The notes: generated from the letters alone by a model not told the origin. Positions 13,337-28,809 are shown, counted from the stretch's first letter. The stretch: 64,000 nucleotides of DNA from Acanthochromis polyacanthus (GCF_021347895.1 NC_067122.1:40172082-40236081), one strand, 5' to 3'. Numbers and translations are program-made.

Positions 13337-13396
13337 GATCTTGAGACGATTTGACTGTAATTGACGCTATATAAATAAAATTGAATTGAATTGAAT
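13337..13396 (+). repeat. L2-type LINE 3' tail fragment
   Basis: It ends GCTATATAAATAAAATTGAA followed by TTGAATTGAAT, the 3' terminus with short tail repeats of the same family as 29425-29592 and 58664-59850. Only the last ~60 bp are present, a severe 5' truncation. Confidence 0.8.
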
Positions 13397-13543
13397 CTAT
13401 CACTGCTGATGAGGGGTTCAAGTCTCGTTTTGATCATCTGCCCTGAGACTGTATATATTTTTCTTGATACCCAGTGTTCCAGAGGAATAAATACTCTATG
13501 TGATCTGCCTGGTTACAAATTTTACATCTGAGATATTAGAATG

Positions 13544-13853
13544 GGACTGCACAGTAGAGTAGTGGTTAGCACTTTCGACTTGCAGCAAGAAGATCTCAAT
13601 TCGAATCCCGGGGTGGGCCTGAGATCTTTCTGCATGGAGTTTTCTCCGGGTACTCTGGCTTCCTCCCACAGTCCAAAAATATGCTGAGGTTAACTGAATG
13701 TGAGTGTGATTGTTTGTCTGTATATGTAGCCCTGTGACAGACTGGCGACCTGTCCAGGGTGTCCCCTGCCTTCGCCCGAGTCAGCTGGGATAGGCTCCAG
13801 CACCCCCCGCGACCCTAGTGAGGATAAAGCGGTGTATAGAGAATGGATGGATG
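13544..13853 (+). repeat. tRNA-derived SINE, plus orientation
   Basis: A-box-like GTGGTTAGCACTTTC and B-box-like ATTCGAATCCCGG are followed by the family body, with an internal deletion after GCATGGAGTTT, and a GGATGGATGGATA tail. A 12-bp duplication (GATATTAGAATG at 13532-13543 and GATATCAGAATG at 13854-13865) differs at one base. Confidence 0.9.
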
Positions 13854-14343
13854 GATATCAGAATGTCTAGATGCATTAGCTACTAGTAAGTGTCAGTCAC
13901 AACATTATCATGCAAGTGAATTATCCGATGAAAACACCCTAAGACGACACTGGTGTTGGGTTGCAAGGATTAAGAGGCCCTAACTGTGAAAATTGGTGAC
14001 TTAGATTGAAGTTTTCTGATATGTTCTCTGAGATTTATGTCATTAACAAAAAATGTTTTGGTTCCATACATTTAGTTCATCTGCAGACTTTCTGATATCA
14101 CCTTGCTGAAAACCTGTCTCTGTGTGGGATTAGAAAATATCCATATCTGTGATATTAACATGTCAGTAGCAGGAAGAAGCCAACTGCAAATTCAAAAAGG
14201 TTATAAGTTTTGTATCTATTATACATAGGAGAAGGGTTTAAGCTAGTTAGTCAGCATTTCCAGGATTATAGACCCCCCTACTGTAAGAATTTGTCAGGCC
14301 GGCCAACTGATAAAAAGGACACGTCATCACACGTCAGATGACC

Positions 14344-14371
14344 CTGAGGAAGACTGCAGAAGCAGTTGAAA
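14344..14371 (+). other. Hammerhead-like core motif (candidate)
   Basis: CTGAGGA is followed by a short stem-loop (GACTGC-agaa-GCAGTT) and then GAAA, in the order CUGANGA / stem II / GAAA of a hammerhead ribozyme. Penelope-like elements are known to carry hammerhead motifs, and Penelope remnants lie 1.3 kb upstream. One extra A separates CTGAGGA from the stem, and I cannot identify convincing stems I and III or the cleavage triplet, so this may be a decayed copy or chance. Confidence 0.3.
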
Positions 14372-14389
14372 GATGTCTGCAAAGTGAAA

Positions 14390-16309
14390 ACCATATTTTT
14401 CTTACTCAGTTGGTGGTTAAAAATAACACTATTCTGAACGTCCTGGTATTTAGCAGGAACACTGAGCCTGACTTAAGTTCACAGAGGAATACTTATTTGT
14501 GTAATCAATGAAAAAGTTTCTGGCTGTGATCTCTACTCTTCAAACGCATACAGTGAACTGGACATTCTCCTACCATGGAGCCACCGCGTTTTGCTTGCGA
14601 ACATCTACCGCTCATTATTTCTGTAGCAAACTCAGAGAATACAGAGCCTAAATGAAACGGCAGCTTCCATACAGTCCACACCACTGATGCATTTCTTACC
14701 TACACACATACACCTAAAAAAAACTCATGTGCACTGATTCATTATTGTCAGAAAAATTCCAGTGGCATAGTTTAAGTTTAGCAAAATCTGAAAAAGACAA
14801 TGCGGCAAATAGGAGTCACTTTTCAAATCGTACCTGGTAGCTTTCGAGGAGCGGCTGCTTTTGGGGAAATACTGGTCTGCAGAAAAAAAGAAGAAAAAAA
14901 TGCTTTTTGTGAAGTTCTGATTCAAGGATGTGTCTAAAATCTAAATGTGCAGGTGCAAATGCAGGGTAAGCACTTATTTCTTTTGGAATACTCTTTTTAG
15001 ACATTTGGCTCAGGGAAAGCCATCAGCAATGAAAATAAACAGGGTGAGATTCATGTTCCTCTCCTGTGTGTAGCATCTGTCACAGTCTTGACAGAAAACA
15101 TAGAAACCGGTGGATTATGATGGAAATGAATGACAGGACAGTTCTTGGTGAAGACAGGAGATTGAAAAGAAAATATGTGCCTTGTTGTCTGGAAGCGTCG
15201 CCTCCCCCTGCTCCCTCCTTCTCCCTGGCTCCCAGCGGAAAACAGATTTGACTGTACTATTTGGCTGCAATGAAAAGATGGTGTGACAGTTTGCACGTCC
15301 CCTTGAGGAGAATGTATAATCTCCAGGCATGTCATTGTCTATCATCTGAAGGAAGGAGCGTGTGTTGTGGGGCAGGTTTGTATGAGGCCTCTTAAAATGG
15401 GATCTCTCATTAGGTCACATGTCATTTTTATGTATCACAATTGGGAGCAAAACTGAACTCCATATTAAACACCTGCTGACGAACTGTATATTTCTTGCAT
15501 ATAAATCTACCTGTGAGGACTCATCACCTTACTTAACCACCTTAATCAGTTTAATGACATTAAGACACAACATAAAAGTTTTTACCTGCATCGTAAACTG
15601 TAAATAAAGATGGATGAAACCATAGTTTTCTTGAAGACTGCAGTTTTGAAGCTCCTGTTGTTGTCATCTAGGCAGTTCCAATCTTTTTACATTCAGTATC
15701 TACTACTATTGTCTTTACTTTTGCATGTAGTTTGCATACAATTGAGAATTAATGCTTTGATCATTTTGCTGATAGACCTGTTTGATTTTGTGGCATTAAA
15801 TCACCTGTATGTTTGCTCTTTTTGACTTAGGCTTGTTACCCAACCAACACACTGTGACGTATATTATGCACTGTCCACTGTGCAAAGCATTATGGGTCAG
15901 AATGTCTAGAAGTGCATGTGGGTTTGTATGCTACCCAGTGAGAGCAGATGTAGTAGAATATTCTAGCATATTTGCAATATTATGCATTGAGATAGTGGAA
16001 CATACTACGTCCTCTCCTGTACTTTAGTGTGTGGCATTGTGGGTATTGGAATGCAAACTCTGCAAAACGAAAGGCGAATCCAAGAATGTGCAGAAACATG
16101 AACTGTGAGTAAATCTGATGTGAGTCATTGACTTTCTTATGAAGGCACCCACCTTTCACTTCACTGAAATGATGCATAACTTTAAGCCTGAATACAATTT
16201 AAACAGATGTGTTAAGTAAAAGTCCACTTCCCATACAGAGAAGGGAAAATTGGTTATAGACACCAGAATAGTTCTTTCGTTTTTTTTCTTGTTTCTGCAA
16301 GCTACAAAC
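14390..16309. other. No gene or element recognised
   Basis: AT-rich sequence. The frames at 15051-15345 on both strands and 15419-16027 show no domain and no repeat ends. Confidence 0.6.
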
Positions 16310-16538
16310 GAAGAGCTCATTTGCAAAAACAGGTAACTCCGTTTTCAGAAAACTCTTTGTTTACTTGAGATAATAATAATAATAATAACACTAATAATTT
16401 ATTTTTTCTCTATTTTGTCATGTATTTTTCTACTGAGTCAAATCCACTCAACTTCAGTTTGATTGATATTATCTCAAGTAAACAGTAAAAAAAGAAGTTT
16501 TCTGAAAATTTATCAAAACAAATGCAAATGAACTCTTC
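16310..16538. mobile_element. MITE, GAAGAG-ended family, copy 1 (229 bp)
   Basis: The ends are inverted: GAAGAGCTCATTTGCAAAAA on the left and, reversed, GAAGAGTTCATTTGCATTTG on the right. A second inverted block GTTTACTTGAGATAAT lies inside. A (TAA)n tract separates the halves. AAAC flanks both sides (16306-16309 and 16539-16542), a candidate 4-bp duplication. A second copy is at 37673-37900. No coding capacity. Confidence 0.8.
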
Positions 16539-16542
16539 AAAC

Positions 16543-18832
<2,290 letters not shown>

Positions 18833-20573
18833 GAAAAACGAAAGCTATGAAGACATCAGTCATGATTAGAAAAGTCAACATGTGTGCAAATGAAACAGCA
18901 GCAACAGATTATAGTGTATGTGAGACTTTCTGTACGCATAATGTGAAAACATGTACGATAAAAGTTTATGATAAATACCCTTACATACAGCACATATAAA
19001 TGTCATTATGTGTTGGGAAACCACAGCCTTAGGAAGACTGAGCTTTGCATATTGATGACAGTGCTCATGCTTCAGTAGAATACAGTATATGCTTACTTAG
19101 CTCCACACCAAGAAAGCTTATTTTACTCTAAAGATTAGGCCAACAATTTGCATCTTAATCCTCTGTAACAGGTAATCAAAAGCATATAAGCGGGGGAACA
19201 CTGAGTGGTCAGGGGTCTTCAAACGTGACAAAAGTGCTTACAGTGGCTTGTCTGAAAATTAATTGCTCTTTGCCAGAGTCCCAAAAAGTTTGATAAGACG
19301 CCTTAGCACATCGGGAACATTCTTTGTTTTCTCAGGCATTGCAGGATGCTATTATTACTGCGCCTGCTGTACCAGATGAAAACAAGATTAAAAGCACCGC
19401 AGGGCGGCTTTAGCTCACTGGCCGTACTGCTAAAGGGAACTCCACATTGCAGCTGACAACACCGATCTGCATAGGGGAATGCTTTTGTCATGGAATTCAA
19501 ATGATTACACTAATAGTTACACAGTAGTTTCTGACAGCACAGGTTCACTGTGTCATAGGTGATGCTCGCGAACCAACAAGGGGAGCAGTCAGCCCTCCTA
19601 GGGACGTGGAAAAGAGAAGAATAAATCAGTGAGATGTGAAAAAATTTCTTTTTCTTCATTTTAGCAATCAAGTCTACATAAATATTTGGTTCTTGAGCAT
19701 CCACGTGTATACATGGATTAATAACGTGACAGGGTGGGGGTTACAGATGTGGAAAACAACAGGAATAAGACGCATGCTGGAACAAAGCAAAGAGCTACAG
19801 GCTACTTTGAAGTGTCAAGTATGATTAAGGATTGTTTGATAGCTTGTCGTCAGGCGGTTCATCCTCACATACGTTAAGTGTAAGCCCTTACACTGCTTGT
19901 TTGAACATGAAACAAAACTGCAACGAGGATGTAAATCTCATGAATATACAGCTGATGTTTTTTTCAAGACAATAATTTACCAAAACAGGTTGACACTGTA
20001 GTTTCACTCATGTTTATTTCAATTCATGGTTAAATAAACATGAGTAAAACTACAATACAAGAAAAAGTGCCTCTGTTGGGGAATACTTTCAGTAGGATCA
20101 GTCCACATTTGATGTTCTAGTGAATATTTACAGTAGCTGGAGGGTGTAAGTCCATTACACTACACTGTAAAACTGGAAAATGAGTGAAAATCTGAACAAG
20201 ACCTGGCAGCAAGCGTATCAGAAAATAAATGAATAAAATAAAACAAGATACAGAACACTAAATTGTCTGTAAAATGACATTTAATGTAATTCAAGTGCAG
20301 CAATTCAGGGTAATTCTATGTTCATACTGTAAAAGAAAGAACTATTTCTGTCTGGACAAATGCAGACTTTTGATATGGATATAATGGACAGTGTTTTTTT
20401 TGTGTGTGATTTCACTAGTTAGTTTGTGTATCTATTTTCTTTTTCCTGTAATCAAACCAAACATGGAAAATTTGTAATATAAAAGCTAACAAAAATAAAT
20501 CAACAACAAAACATTTTTCAGTCCATTATATATGTACAATTTCTTTCAAATAATGAAAAATACCTGTGAAATA
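18833..20573. other. No gene recognised
   Basis: Apart from the hairpin at 19997-20054 this stretch is ordinary AT-rich sequence with short non-coding frames. Confidence 0.6.
19997..20054. repeat. Hairpin, 23-bp arms, 12-base loop
   Basis: The left arm TGTAGTTTCACTCATG... (19997-20019) pairs with 20032-20054 at all but one position. Flanks do not extend the pairing. Confidence 0.8.
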
Positions 20574-20616
20574 ATTATTACAATTATTATTATTATCATT
20601 ATTATTATTATTATTC
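20574..20616. repeat. (TTA)n microsatellite
   Basis: ATT units interrupted once by ATC. Confidence 0.92.
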
Positions 20617-21018
20617 CTTATTTAAATACTCATCAAGCATTCTCTCCAGCTGAAGTGATACAATCCCCAGATTCACACAAACATGGTGCACATTTAAATG
20701 TACATTTATTCTTACTTATTGGCAGTGACACAAATAACCCCAAACTGCAGCTGTCTGGGCCTCTGCTCAGGCTGTCTTTACGTATGGTTTAATAATGGCT
20801 GTTAACATTTTAAATGTCCAGTCAAATTGTCAAATTATTATAAAAACCACAAGTTCCACTCAATCAGAATTCACAATTTTCAGTGGCCATCGAAATAGTG
20901 GATGCCATTCATGTCATTTGTGACGTCAAGCATCACTTCTGAGGCAGAACATTAAATATAACGCACATCACCTGCTGTGTAAAGACAGATTAGTTGGTAT
21001 CTAGTATATTTAAAGACG
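20617..21018. other. No feature recognised
   Basis: Nothing beyond short chance frames. Confidence 0.55.
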
Positions 21019-21020
21019 TA

Positions 21021-21378
21021 CACTTTCGTTCAAATGTTTGGGGTCACCCAGACATTTTCATGTGTTCCATGAAAACGCACACTTTTATTCATGTGCTAAC
21101 ATAACTGCACAAGGGTTTTCTAATCATAAATCAGCCTTTCAACACCATTAGTTAACACAATGTAGCATTAGAACACAGGAGTGATGGTTGCTGGGAATGC
21201 TCCTCTGTACCCCTATGGAGATATTCCATTAAAAATCCTGCTAGAATAGTCATTTACCACATTAACAATGTCTAGACTGTAGTTCTGATTCATTTAATGT
21301 TATCTTCATTGGAAAAAAAACTGCTTTTCTTTCAAAAATAAGACATTTCTAAGTGACCCCAACCTTTTGTGTGCTTCC
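21021..21378. mobile_element. Non-autonomous Tc1-like element, 358 bp
   Basis: The left end CACTTTCGTTCAAATGTTTG is followed by GGGTCAC. The right arm begins GTGACCCCAACCTTTTG, its inverse, but the last ~10 bp are altered. TA dinucleotides lie at 21019-21020 and 21379-21380. The body resembles a short, well-preserved element type that I recognise from other fish genomes (recollection, not a search). No reading frame. Confidence 0.78.
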
Positions 21379-21385
21379 TAAGGTT

Positions 21386-22765
21386 TTAGTAAAATAGACT
21401 CCCCACTGAGTTAGAGTTGGAATCCCTTTAAAATAAAGTGAAGGTGGTTTAGACAGTATGTCGTCACATTTACACAATGCAGAACTGTGCAGAATCTGGA
21501 CTTGTCAGGATGTTATGAGTATAATTCTTGCAGCTCAGTGAAAAATGAATAACTACATTCCATGCCAGGTTTCTGGAGTAAAAACCGTCAAATTTCCCTG
21601 CTGGAAGAGATACATTTTGGATTCATAAATTCAATCTGACAACTTGATATTACATCCTGCCAATCAGATTCTTAGGGAATGGAATTACTACATCAGACCC
21701 AGTGTCTGACTTGAAAACATAAGACAGTAAAGCTGGCTGAGCTAATGAGCACCACTAATCCACTGAACTCTGCACTTGTAGATTTGGATCACCTCATTTT
21801 TGTCTAGGTGATGTTTCCAAGTTACCATAAACGGATAACTAAATCATCACCTAATTTAGCAGCTAGTTATCCAGAAGCAAAAAAATGAAATGCGCCTAAT
21901 GTTGCGAGTGCAAACTCACAACATTAGGCGCATTTCAGTACAGAATTTACATTTGCTTTGAAACCCAGTGCCTACCTGTTAATCTACCAGAAGAGCTGGG
22001 TACATACACACAATGGGAAATGAGTTATTAAATGAGGTAACAGTGTGTATAGTCTGAAGTACGTGAACTACAAAGATAAAACCAGAAAGGCAAAAGTCTC
22101 TTTCTCTTATTCTTACTTAATTTTTAGCTTTTCTTAGCCACCCTACTTTATTACTTTAATTCAGGTCATTTGGCTGCAATAAGGCAAATCACCACACAAA
22201 AGACTAAACACTTATAATTCATTAAAGTGATTTGAATGACAAAGTTTAGCAATAATAAAGCATCGTCAGAACAACTAGACAACTTCTGCTTCTACTTGAC
22301 TAGACCATAGACCATCTTCATATAATATCAATTGCTATCTCACATAGTCTTTCTACTTCTATATTTTAGTTTTATTAGCAATATAGCTTATTGGTTGTAA
22401 GTTAAAAAAAATAGAAACATTGTTTTGGTAATATCTTTTTAAATTTTATTGGTGAGCTAAGGCAGCAACTTAGTGTATAAGTAATAAAATAAGTTGATTT
22501 GACAGCGTGCTGGATGGAAACTATAGATGTCAGTGTTTCCATTTTGACAGTGCTGTCCGACTGTTAAAATACCAAACACATTTTTTTGTACTTAAATTTT
22601 TTTGGTGATATTTTAATATATTTTACTACCTTGATTATTGATTATGAAAGTGATTTCAAAATTTGTATCCTTACTTAGTAGATGTAACTTACAATAATTC
22701 TCATTGTAGATGAGACAGTTTGTGTTATTGCTTCAGTATAAGGGACTGGAGGCATCAATTTATTA
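21386..22765. other. No gene recognised; one short hairpin
   Basis: The only structure seen is the hairpin at 21886-21937. AT-rich otherwise. Confidence 0.55.
21886..21937. repeat. Hairpin, 24-bp arms, 4-base loop
   Basis: TGAAATGCGCCTAATG...GAGT (21886-21909), loop GCAA, then ACTCACAACATTAGGCGC... (21914-21937). One mismatch in 24. Confidence 0.88.
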
Positions 22766-23900
22766 CATTTTTTTTCGATTGCGAACATGCATTGGTCGAA
22801 ACTGAAGTCACATGTTCAAAACTCTTAACACAGCCTCCATTTCCATCATGTATCTCAGCTAAACAATAAATCTTGTCCCCAAAACTGTTTCTCACCAACA
22901 AAACACTTCATTCATGTCTCAAAATAAGCTCATTCAACCACAACACTAGCACATAGTCTCACTTTGGAAACAAATGCTGTCAGTCTTGGGACACGGAACC
23001 ACAAAATACTAACAACAGAGAGCATTACATGAAATAAATTGTAATCTTTGAAGTTTGAATGATTTCTTTTTAGATAAATCAGTATTTTATTATAAAATAA
23101 GATCTTTGCACTTTGAATTTTCTAAAATATTGTAATATATTGAAACAAGAATGAATCAGGAATGCAGTAGTTTACTTCAACAACATTGACGTATTTTCTC
23201 TGTGCCTTTGCATCGGTACTTTGGGACTTTACAAAAAATAGAAAGTTTATCTCAGAATCTCAGAATTCAGGGGGCAGAATAGAAATCAAGAGATAAAAGT
23301 CAAAAACCAACAACATGTACATGTATACTGTAACATTCACACCCTGTCGTCTGCATTTGGCCTCATGTTTCCATCCATTACATCTGATGTCTTCTCTGGA
23401 GATGCATTGTGGGTAGAACCTTTTTGAGCATCTCCTTTTTATGGTTTCTGATGAGGCCAAACACAGATCACCTGAATCGGGTTTCAGCTGACAACTACAC
23501 TCAGCTGTGTTTGGAATTACATCATTTTTTAAATTTATTTTTATTGTCAATATTTTGATATGATTTTCAATAAATTTCAATGTGGCTGCAGCAGAAATTC
23601 CCCGTGTTTTTTCCCCCCATCATTCTGGTTTGATTGTGGTTTTAACTGTTTTGAACACAGTGTGTTTGCATTTGAACAATGTGCTGTAAAAGTCTACTGT
23701 TTTGCAGGTGGTGAACTAGAAACTGAGAACAGAGTTCATGAATTTTGGTGACTGTGGTCACTGAATGCATTGTGTGTGAAAGCAATGGAAAGTGATTCAG
23801 AGTTCAGTCCACATGGACTTCTGTTTTGCAGACTGTGTTAAGAGTTTTGAACATGTGACTTCAGTTTCGACCAATGCGTGTTAGCAATTGAAAAAAACTG
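22766..23900. mobile_element. Non-autonomous DNA transposon with 68-bp inverted repeats
   Basis: Inverted arms at 22766-22833 and 23833-23900 share GCATTGGTCGAAACTGAAGT and CATGTTCAAAACTCTTAACA. TA precedes and follows (22764-22765, 23901-23902), consistent with a Tc1/mariner or pogo-type target. The ~1-kb interior holds no transposase frame; the 106-codon minus frame at 23260-23580 shows no DDE motif. Confidence 0.75.
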
Positions 23901-23902
23901 TA

Positions 23903-24383
23903 AATTAAGGTTTTATATATGAAGAACGCAAACCCAATGTTTAATAAAATGAATATAATTCATGTAACCTGAGCCCATACTATTAACTACTTTAAAAACA
24001 TACAGTTTGCCAATGGGAACTTGGCATTGGCATGCTAGCAGTAGCCATTATCGAATGATTGCTAAGCTATCAGAAGCTGTTTCAGTTAACAGCAGCACTT
24101 TTTTACACCCATGTTTTAGCTACAGCTCACTACAAAAGATGGAATCAATGCAGCTACAGCAGTTCTGTGCAGAACTTACAACACTAAGTTTTATGTTTGA
24201 GTGTCAGTTGATCATCTCGACTGAAGTGAGGATGAGGAAGAGATAGTTTGACCTGCATACTTCTTCATCATTGTGCATTTTCTGTAACTTGCCTTGATAT
24301 ATGCATGTCATTTTGCAAAACTCCTGAATTGTGGGAATTTCCCCCACGTTGAAATGAACCAGCCCATTGATCCATAGTATGCC
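23903..24383. other. No feature recognised
   Basis: The frame at 24007-24246 has no support. Confidence 0.55.
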
Positions 24384-24388
24384 CACAC

Positions 24389-24972
24389 TGTCACGCCCTC
24401 TCCTGCTCCGGTGCTCTGACTGATCAAGTTAACGACGAATAGGTGTGAATCAACAATCACCAGCAGATAAAAGCCTGGTGCTACTCTCAGCTCCGTTGCT
24501 GAGTCATTGCATGCCACACTCCGGTCCACACACGCTGCACACTGCCACATGCAAGCTGCACTCTGCATGCTGTTCTCAGTCGCATGCACATCGCTATCTG
24601 GACTCTGGTTCTTTGTGGATATCCTGCCTGCTCCATCTTCCCCTCCGCACCCTGTCTGCACTCTCCCCGTCTGTTCCTGGACTACCGGCTTCTCAGTCAC
24701 ATCTCCACCACTGACTCCCTCAGCTTGGTCCCCCACCTCGTCTTCTGATTCCCCGGATAATAAGTGAGTCACCGTCCCTGTTAGTTTAGTTTTTATTTTA
24801 GCTTCCACTTCGGCCGTCTGGTCCGCCTTTAGTTTAGTTTCGTTTAGTCCCCTTCCTGTTTAATTCCCTGTGCCTCCTTATGGAGTGATTTTTTTGTTAC
24901 CATTAAACTCATAGTAATTCAACTGCCTGTCTGTTTTGCCTGCTGCTTGGGTTGACCCTCCCAGTCATGACA
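24389..24972 (+). mobile_element. Solo LTR, Ty3/Gypsy-like, 584 bp, duplication CACAC
   Basis: It starts TGTCACGCCCTC and ends CCCAGTCATGACA, so the termini form the inverted pair TGTCA/TGACA. Direct CACAC pentamers flank it at 24384-24388 and 24973-24977. A TATA-like AGATAAAAG lies near 24466, and ATTAAA near 24903 could be the polyadenylation signal, which fixes the plus orientation. The Gypsy assignment rests on overall resemblance to fish Gypsy LTRs. The 166-codon minus frame across it (24308-24808) is a shadow of LTR sequence. Confidence 0.85.
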
Positions 24973-24977
24973 CACAC

Positions 24978-26096
<1,119 letters not shown>

Positions 26097-26109
26097 TGTA
26101 AGAAGATTT

Positions 26110-26476
26110 CCATCCATCCGTCCATTCTCTATACACCGCTTTATCCACACTAGGGTCGCGGGGGTGCTGGAGCCTATCCCAGCTGACTCGGGCAAAGGCA
26201 GGGGACACCCTGGACAGGTCGCCAGTCTGTCACAGGGCTACATATACAGACAATCACACTCACATTCACACCTACGGGCAATTTAGAGTAATCAATTAAC
26301 CTCAGCATATTTTTGGACTGTGGGAGGAAGCCGGAGTACCCAGAGAAAACTCACACATGCACAGGGAGAACATGCAAACTCCATGCAGAAAGATCCCAGG
26401 TCCACCCCGGGATTTGAACCGGGGATCTTCTTGCTGTAAGGTGAAAGTGCTAACCACTAACTCACTGTGCAGCCCC
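26110..26476 (-). repeat. tRNA-derived SINE, full length, minus orientation
   Basis: The tail is at 26110 (CCATCCATCC) and the head at ~26400-26476, with B-box GGTTCAAATCCCGG and A-box-like GTTAGTGGTTAGCAC on the minus strand. A perfect 13-bp duplication TGTAAGAAGATTT flanks it (26097-26109 and 26477-26489). This is the best-bounded copy in the window. Confidence 0.95.
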
Positions 26477-26513
26477 TGTAAGAAGATTTGTAAGACAATA
26501 AATGCTATGATTG

Positions 26514-26515
26514 TG

Positions 26516-26569
<54 letters not shown>
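26514..26569. repeat. (TATATG)n-(TA)n microsatellite
   Basis: Four GTATAT units pass into a pure TA run. Confidence 0.93.
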
Positions 26570-26574
<5 letters not shown>

Positions 26575-28809
26575 CTCTTTTCCTGCTTCCTAGTGACACC
26601 AACAGCCAAAACCACATTCCTTATATGTTGTGTACATACTTGACCATCAAAGCTGATTCTGATTCTGAAGTGATATCCATAAAGTGTTAACTTTGTCCAA
26701 GTAGCATTTTGACAAAATGTGCAAAAATATAAATATATATTTCAATGAAAAATGACATATGGCAAACGGAATAGTTAATTTTCTATCGGTCAACTAACTA
26801 ATGATTAATTCTTTCAGCTGCATTTGTTTTAACTGTTGGGTAGTTTAATTTGCTACATAATCTAGCCTTACATTCTTGCATTTTGCGTACAAACATTTGC
26901 AAACATCTTAATTTCCAAAGTAAATAAAGCTTTCAGATAAATGTAGTCAGGTATAAATATGCAATACTAATACTAATATTGGTATGTGAGATACTAATAA
27001 GACATCCATCAGCACTGATGCTTGGTCTCCTAGTTACAGTGGGTGGAAGATTGACAAAACAAAACAGGGCAGTGTTAAATGAAACAGAGCAAATAAAAAA
27101 ATCGTGAGGTAAGTTCAAGAGAAAATATTTTGAAACACATCTACAGGCTTTGGGATCCAGGAACTCCACAGACGCTCATATGATGTATAAGACTGTCCCT
27201 CATCCACAACAGCAGCATGGGTTTAATAGTTCTAAAATCCACGACAGCATGTAGATTCCTGCAGTTTGTGTATCTTTTATTCAGTTTAAGACTTCGCATT
27301 GTCATTATTGATGGCAATGTTTTGATTAGCCATGTAAACATTAATCAGCTCAACTGAATGTTGAGTCTTATTGTACTTGCTTTTAAGTCTGTTTTAATTA
27401 AATTCCATGTATATGCAACTAAAGCATTTCACAGTTTTATTATAGTCGTTGAATAAGTGAAGCACCAAGTTTATGAACTGCATAAACTTGTGTCAAAAAT
27501 GTCAAGAGGTGGTTGAGGTGGATCTCGGGCACAGAAAGCACTGGACTTTCACTATTCATTTATTTTATTTGAGCAGCATCCATTGCTCTCCATTCCTCTT
27601 TTTTGTGTCACTCAAAACCCCGTCATTTTAAATGCACATTTAAGATTAAACTCACCTACTGACTCTTTTTAGTCAGCTGGCCTTTACTGTTGATTGATGG
27701 ACAGTCCAGCAGCCAGCCATGGTCTGCATTGGTACCAGGGTGCCGCCTGGTCACTGAGAATCTCTGCCATTTAGCCACAGCACCAGGATTCACCTTCTAA
27801 AAGCAGGAACACACTTTATTTTAGCAAAATGTGAAATTGTGTATATATGTCTGATTCTTCTTTATGAATCTTAATCAGTGGAAAGCTGAGCAGACATGCA
27901 CAAGCTTTTCTTCCACTCCCACAGAATCACTTGTTTCTATATCAATACTTGTACCTGCTGCCTCACCAAACTGACCCATCAGAGAGAAGTGTAAAGAAGA
28001 ACTGTAATTACAATGAGTGTGCTGCATTAAGGTTCTCCAGTGGAGCAGCTGTCATTACGCACAAGTCAATATGCACAGCTGTGACTATTTATAGAACCAG
28101 TAACACTTATTCCATATCACTAACCTCCTTAGGGAGTGACAGATGGAAACTGTCTTATTCAAAGCTCCGACATCCAACGTCTGGTGCTCTCTTTGCTGGT
28201 AGAGTGTCATAATGCTCAAATTTAAAGAGACTTTATAGGGCTCTCACAGGCAGAAAAGGTTGGGGATTCTGTAGAGTCTGGCCAGGGATTTTAGAAGATC
28301 CCCAACGTGTTTGAAATGAATAGTTTCACTGTGAAATACGTACCACTTGGAAAACAAAAAACTTTCTGTAAAATACTGTCACTTTGTCCAGGACTGGCCA
28401 ACCTTGCAAATTCAGCAAAAGGACAGTCCATTTGATGCAAAACAAAATCTCAAAACTCTTCAAATTTCTTCACTGGATCTGCAGGTAATTGCGCAGGAGG
28501 TGTGCCTTTACTGTTCACAAGGAACGATTGGACAAAACTATGCACCAGTGAAGACATTTGAAAACACCAGGCCTTTTGGAATAATGTTCTCTTGACAGAC
28601 AACTGGTTAGAATTGTCTAGTCACATTGACAGCAGATGTGTTTGTTTATCATTGACCAAATACAGTTTTTCAGGACAAGAACTTAATACTAACTTTGAAG
28701 CAGGAAGATAGTTTGCAGTCATTCATTCAACTCTGCATCAATTCTGCATCATATAACTAAGTGCTACGAGGTAATGTGAGGTCATCTGTCCAAAAACAAC
28801 TTAAACCAC
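26570..28809. other. No gene recognised
   Basis: AT-rich. The frames at 26933-27169, 27931-28212 and 28347-28595 have no domain. The part after ~28330 may belong to the Tc1 remnant that follows, but I cannot find its left end. Confidence 0.5.

Noticed and set aside
13405..13440. CTGATGAGG stem-like sequence as a second hammerhead candidate
   Set aside because: The required GAAA after stem II is missing.
24308..24808. 166-codon minus-strand frame
   Set aside because: It crosses the boundary of the solo LTR and is antisense to it.
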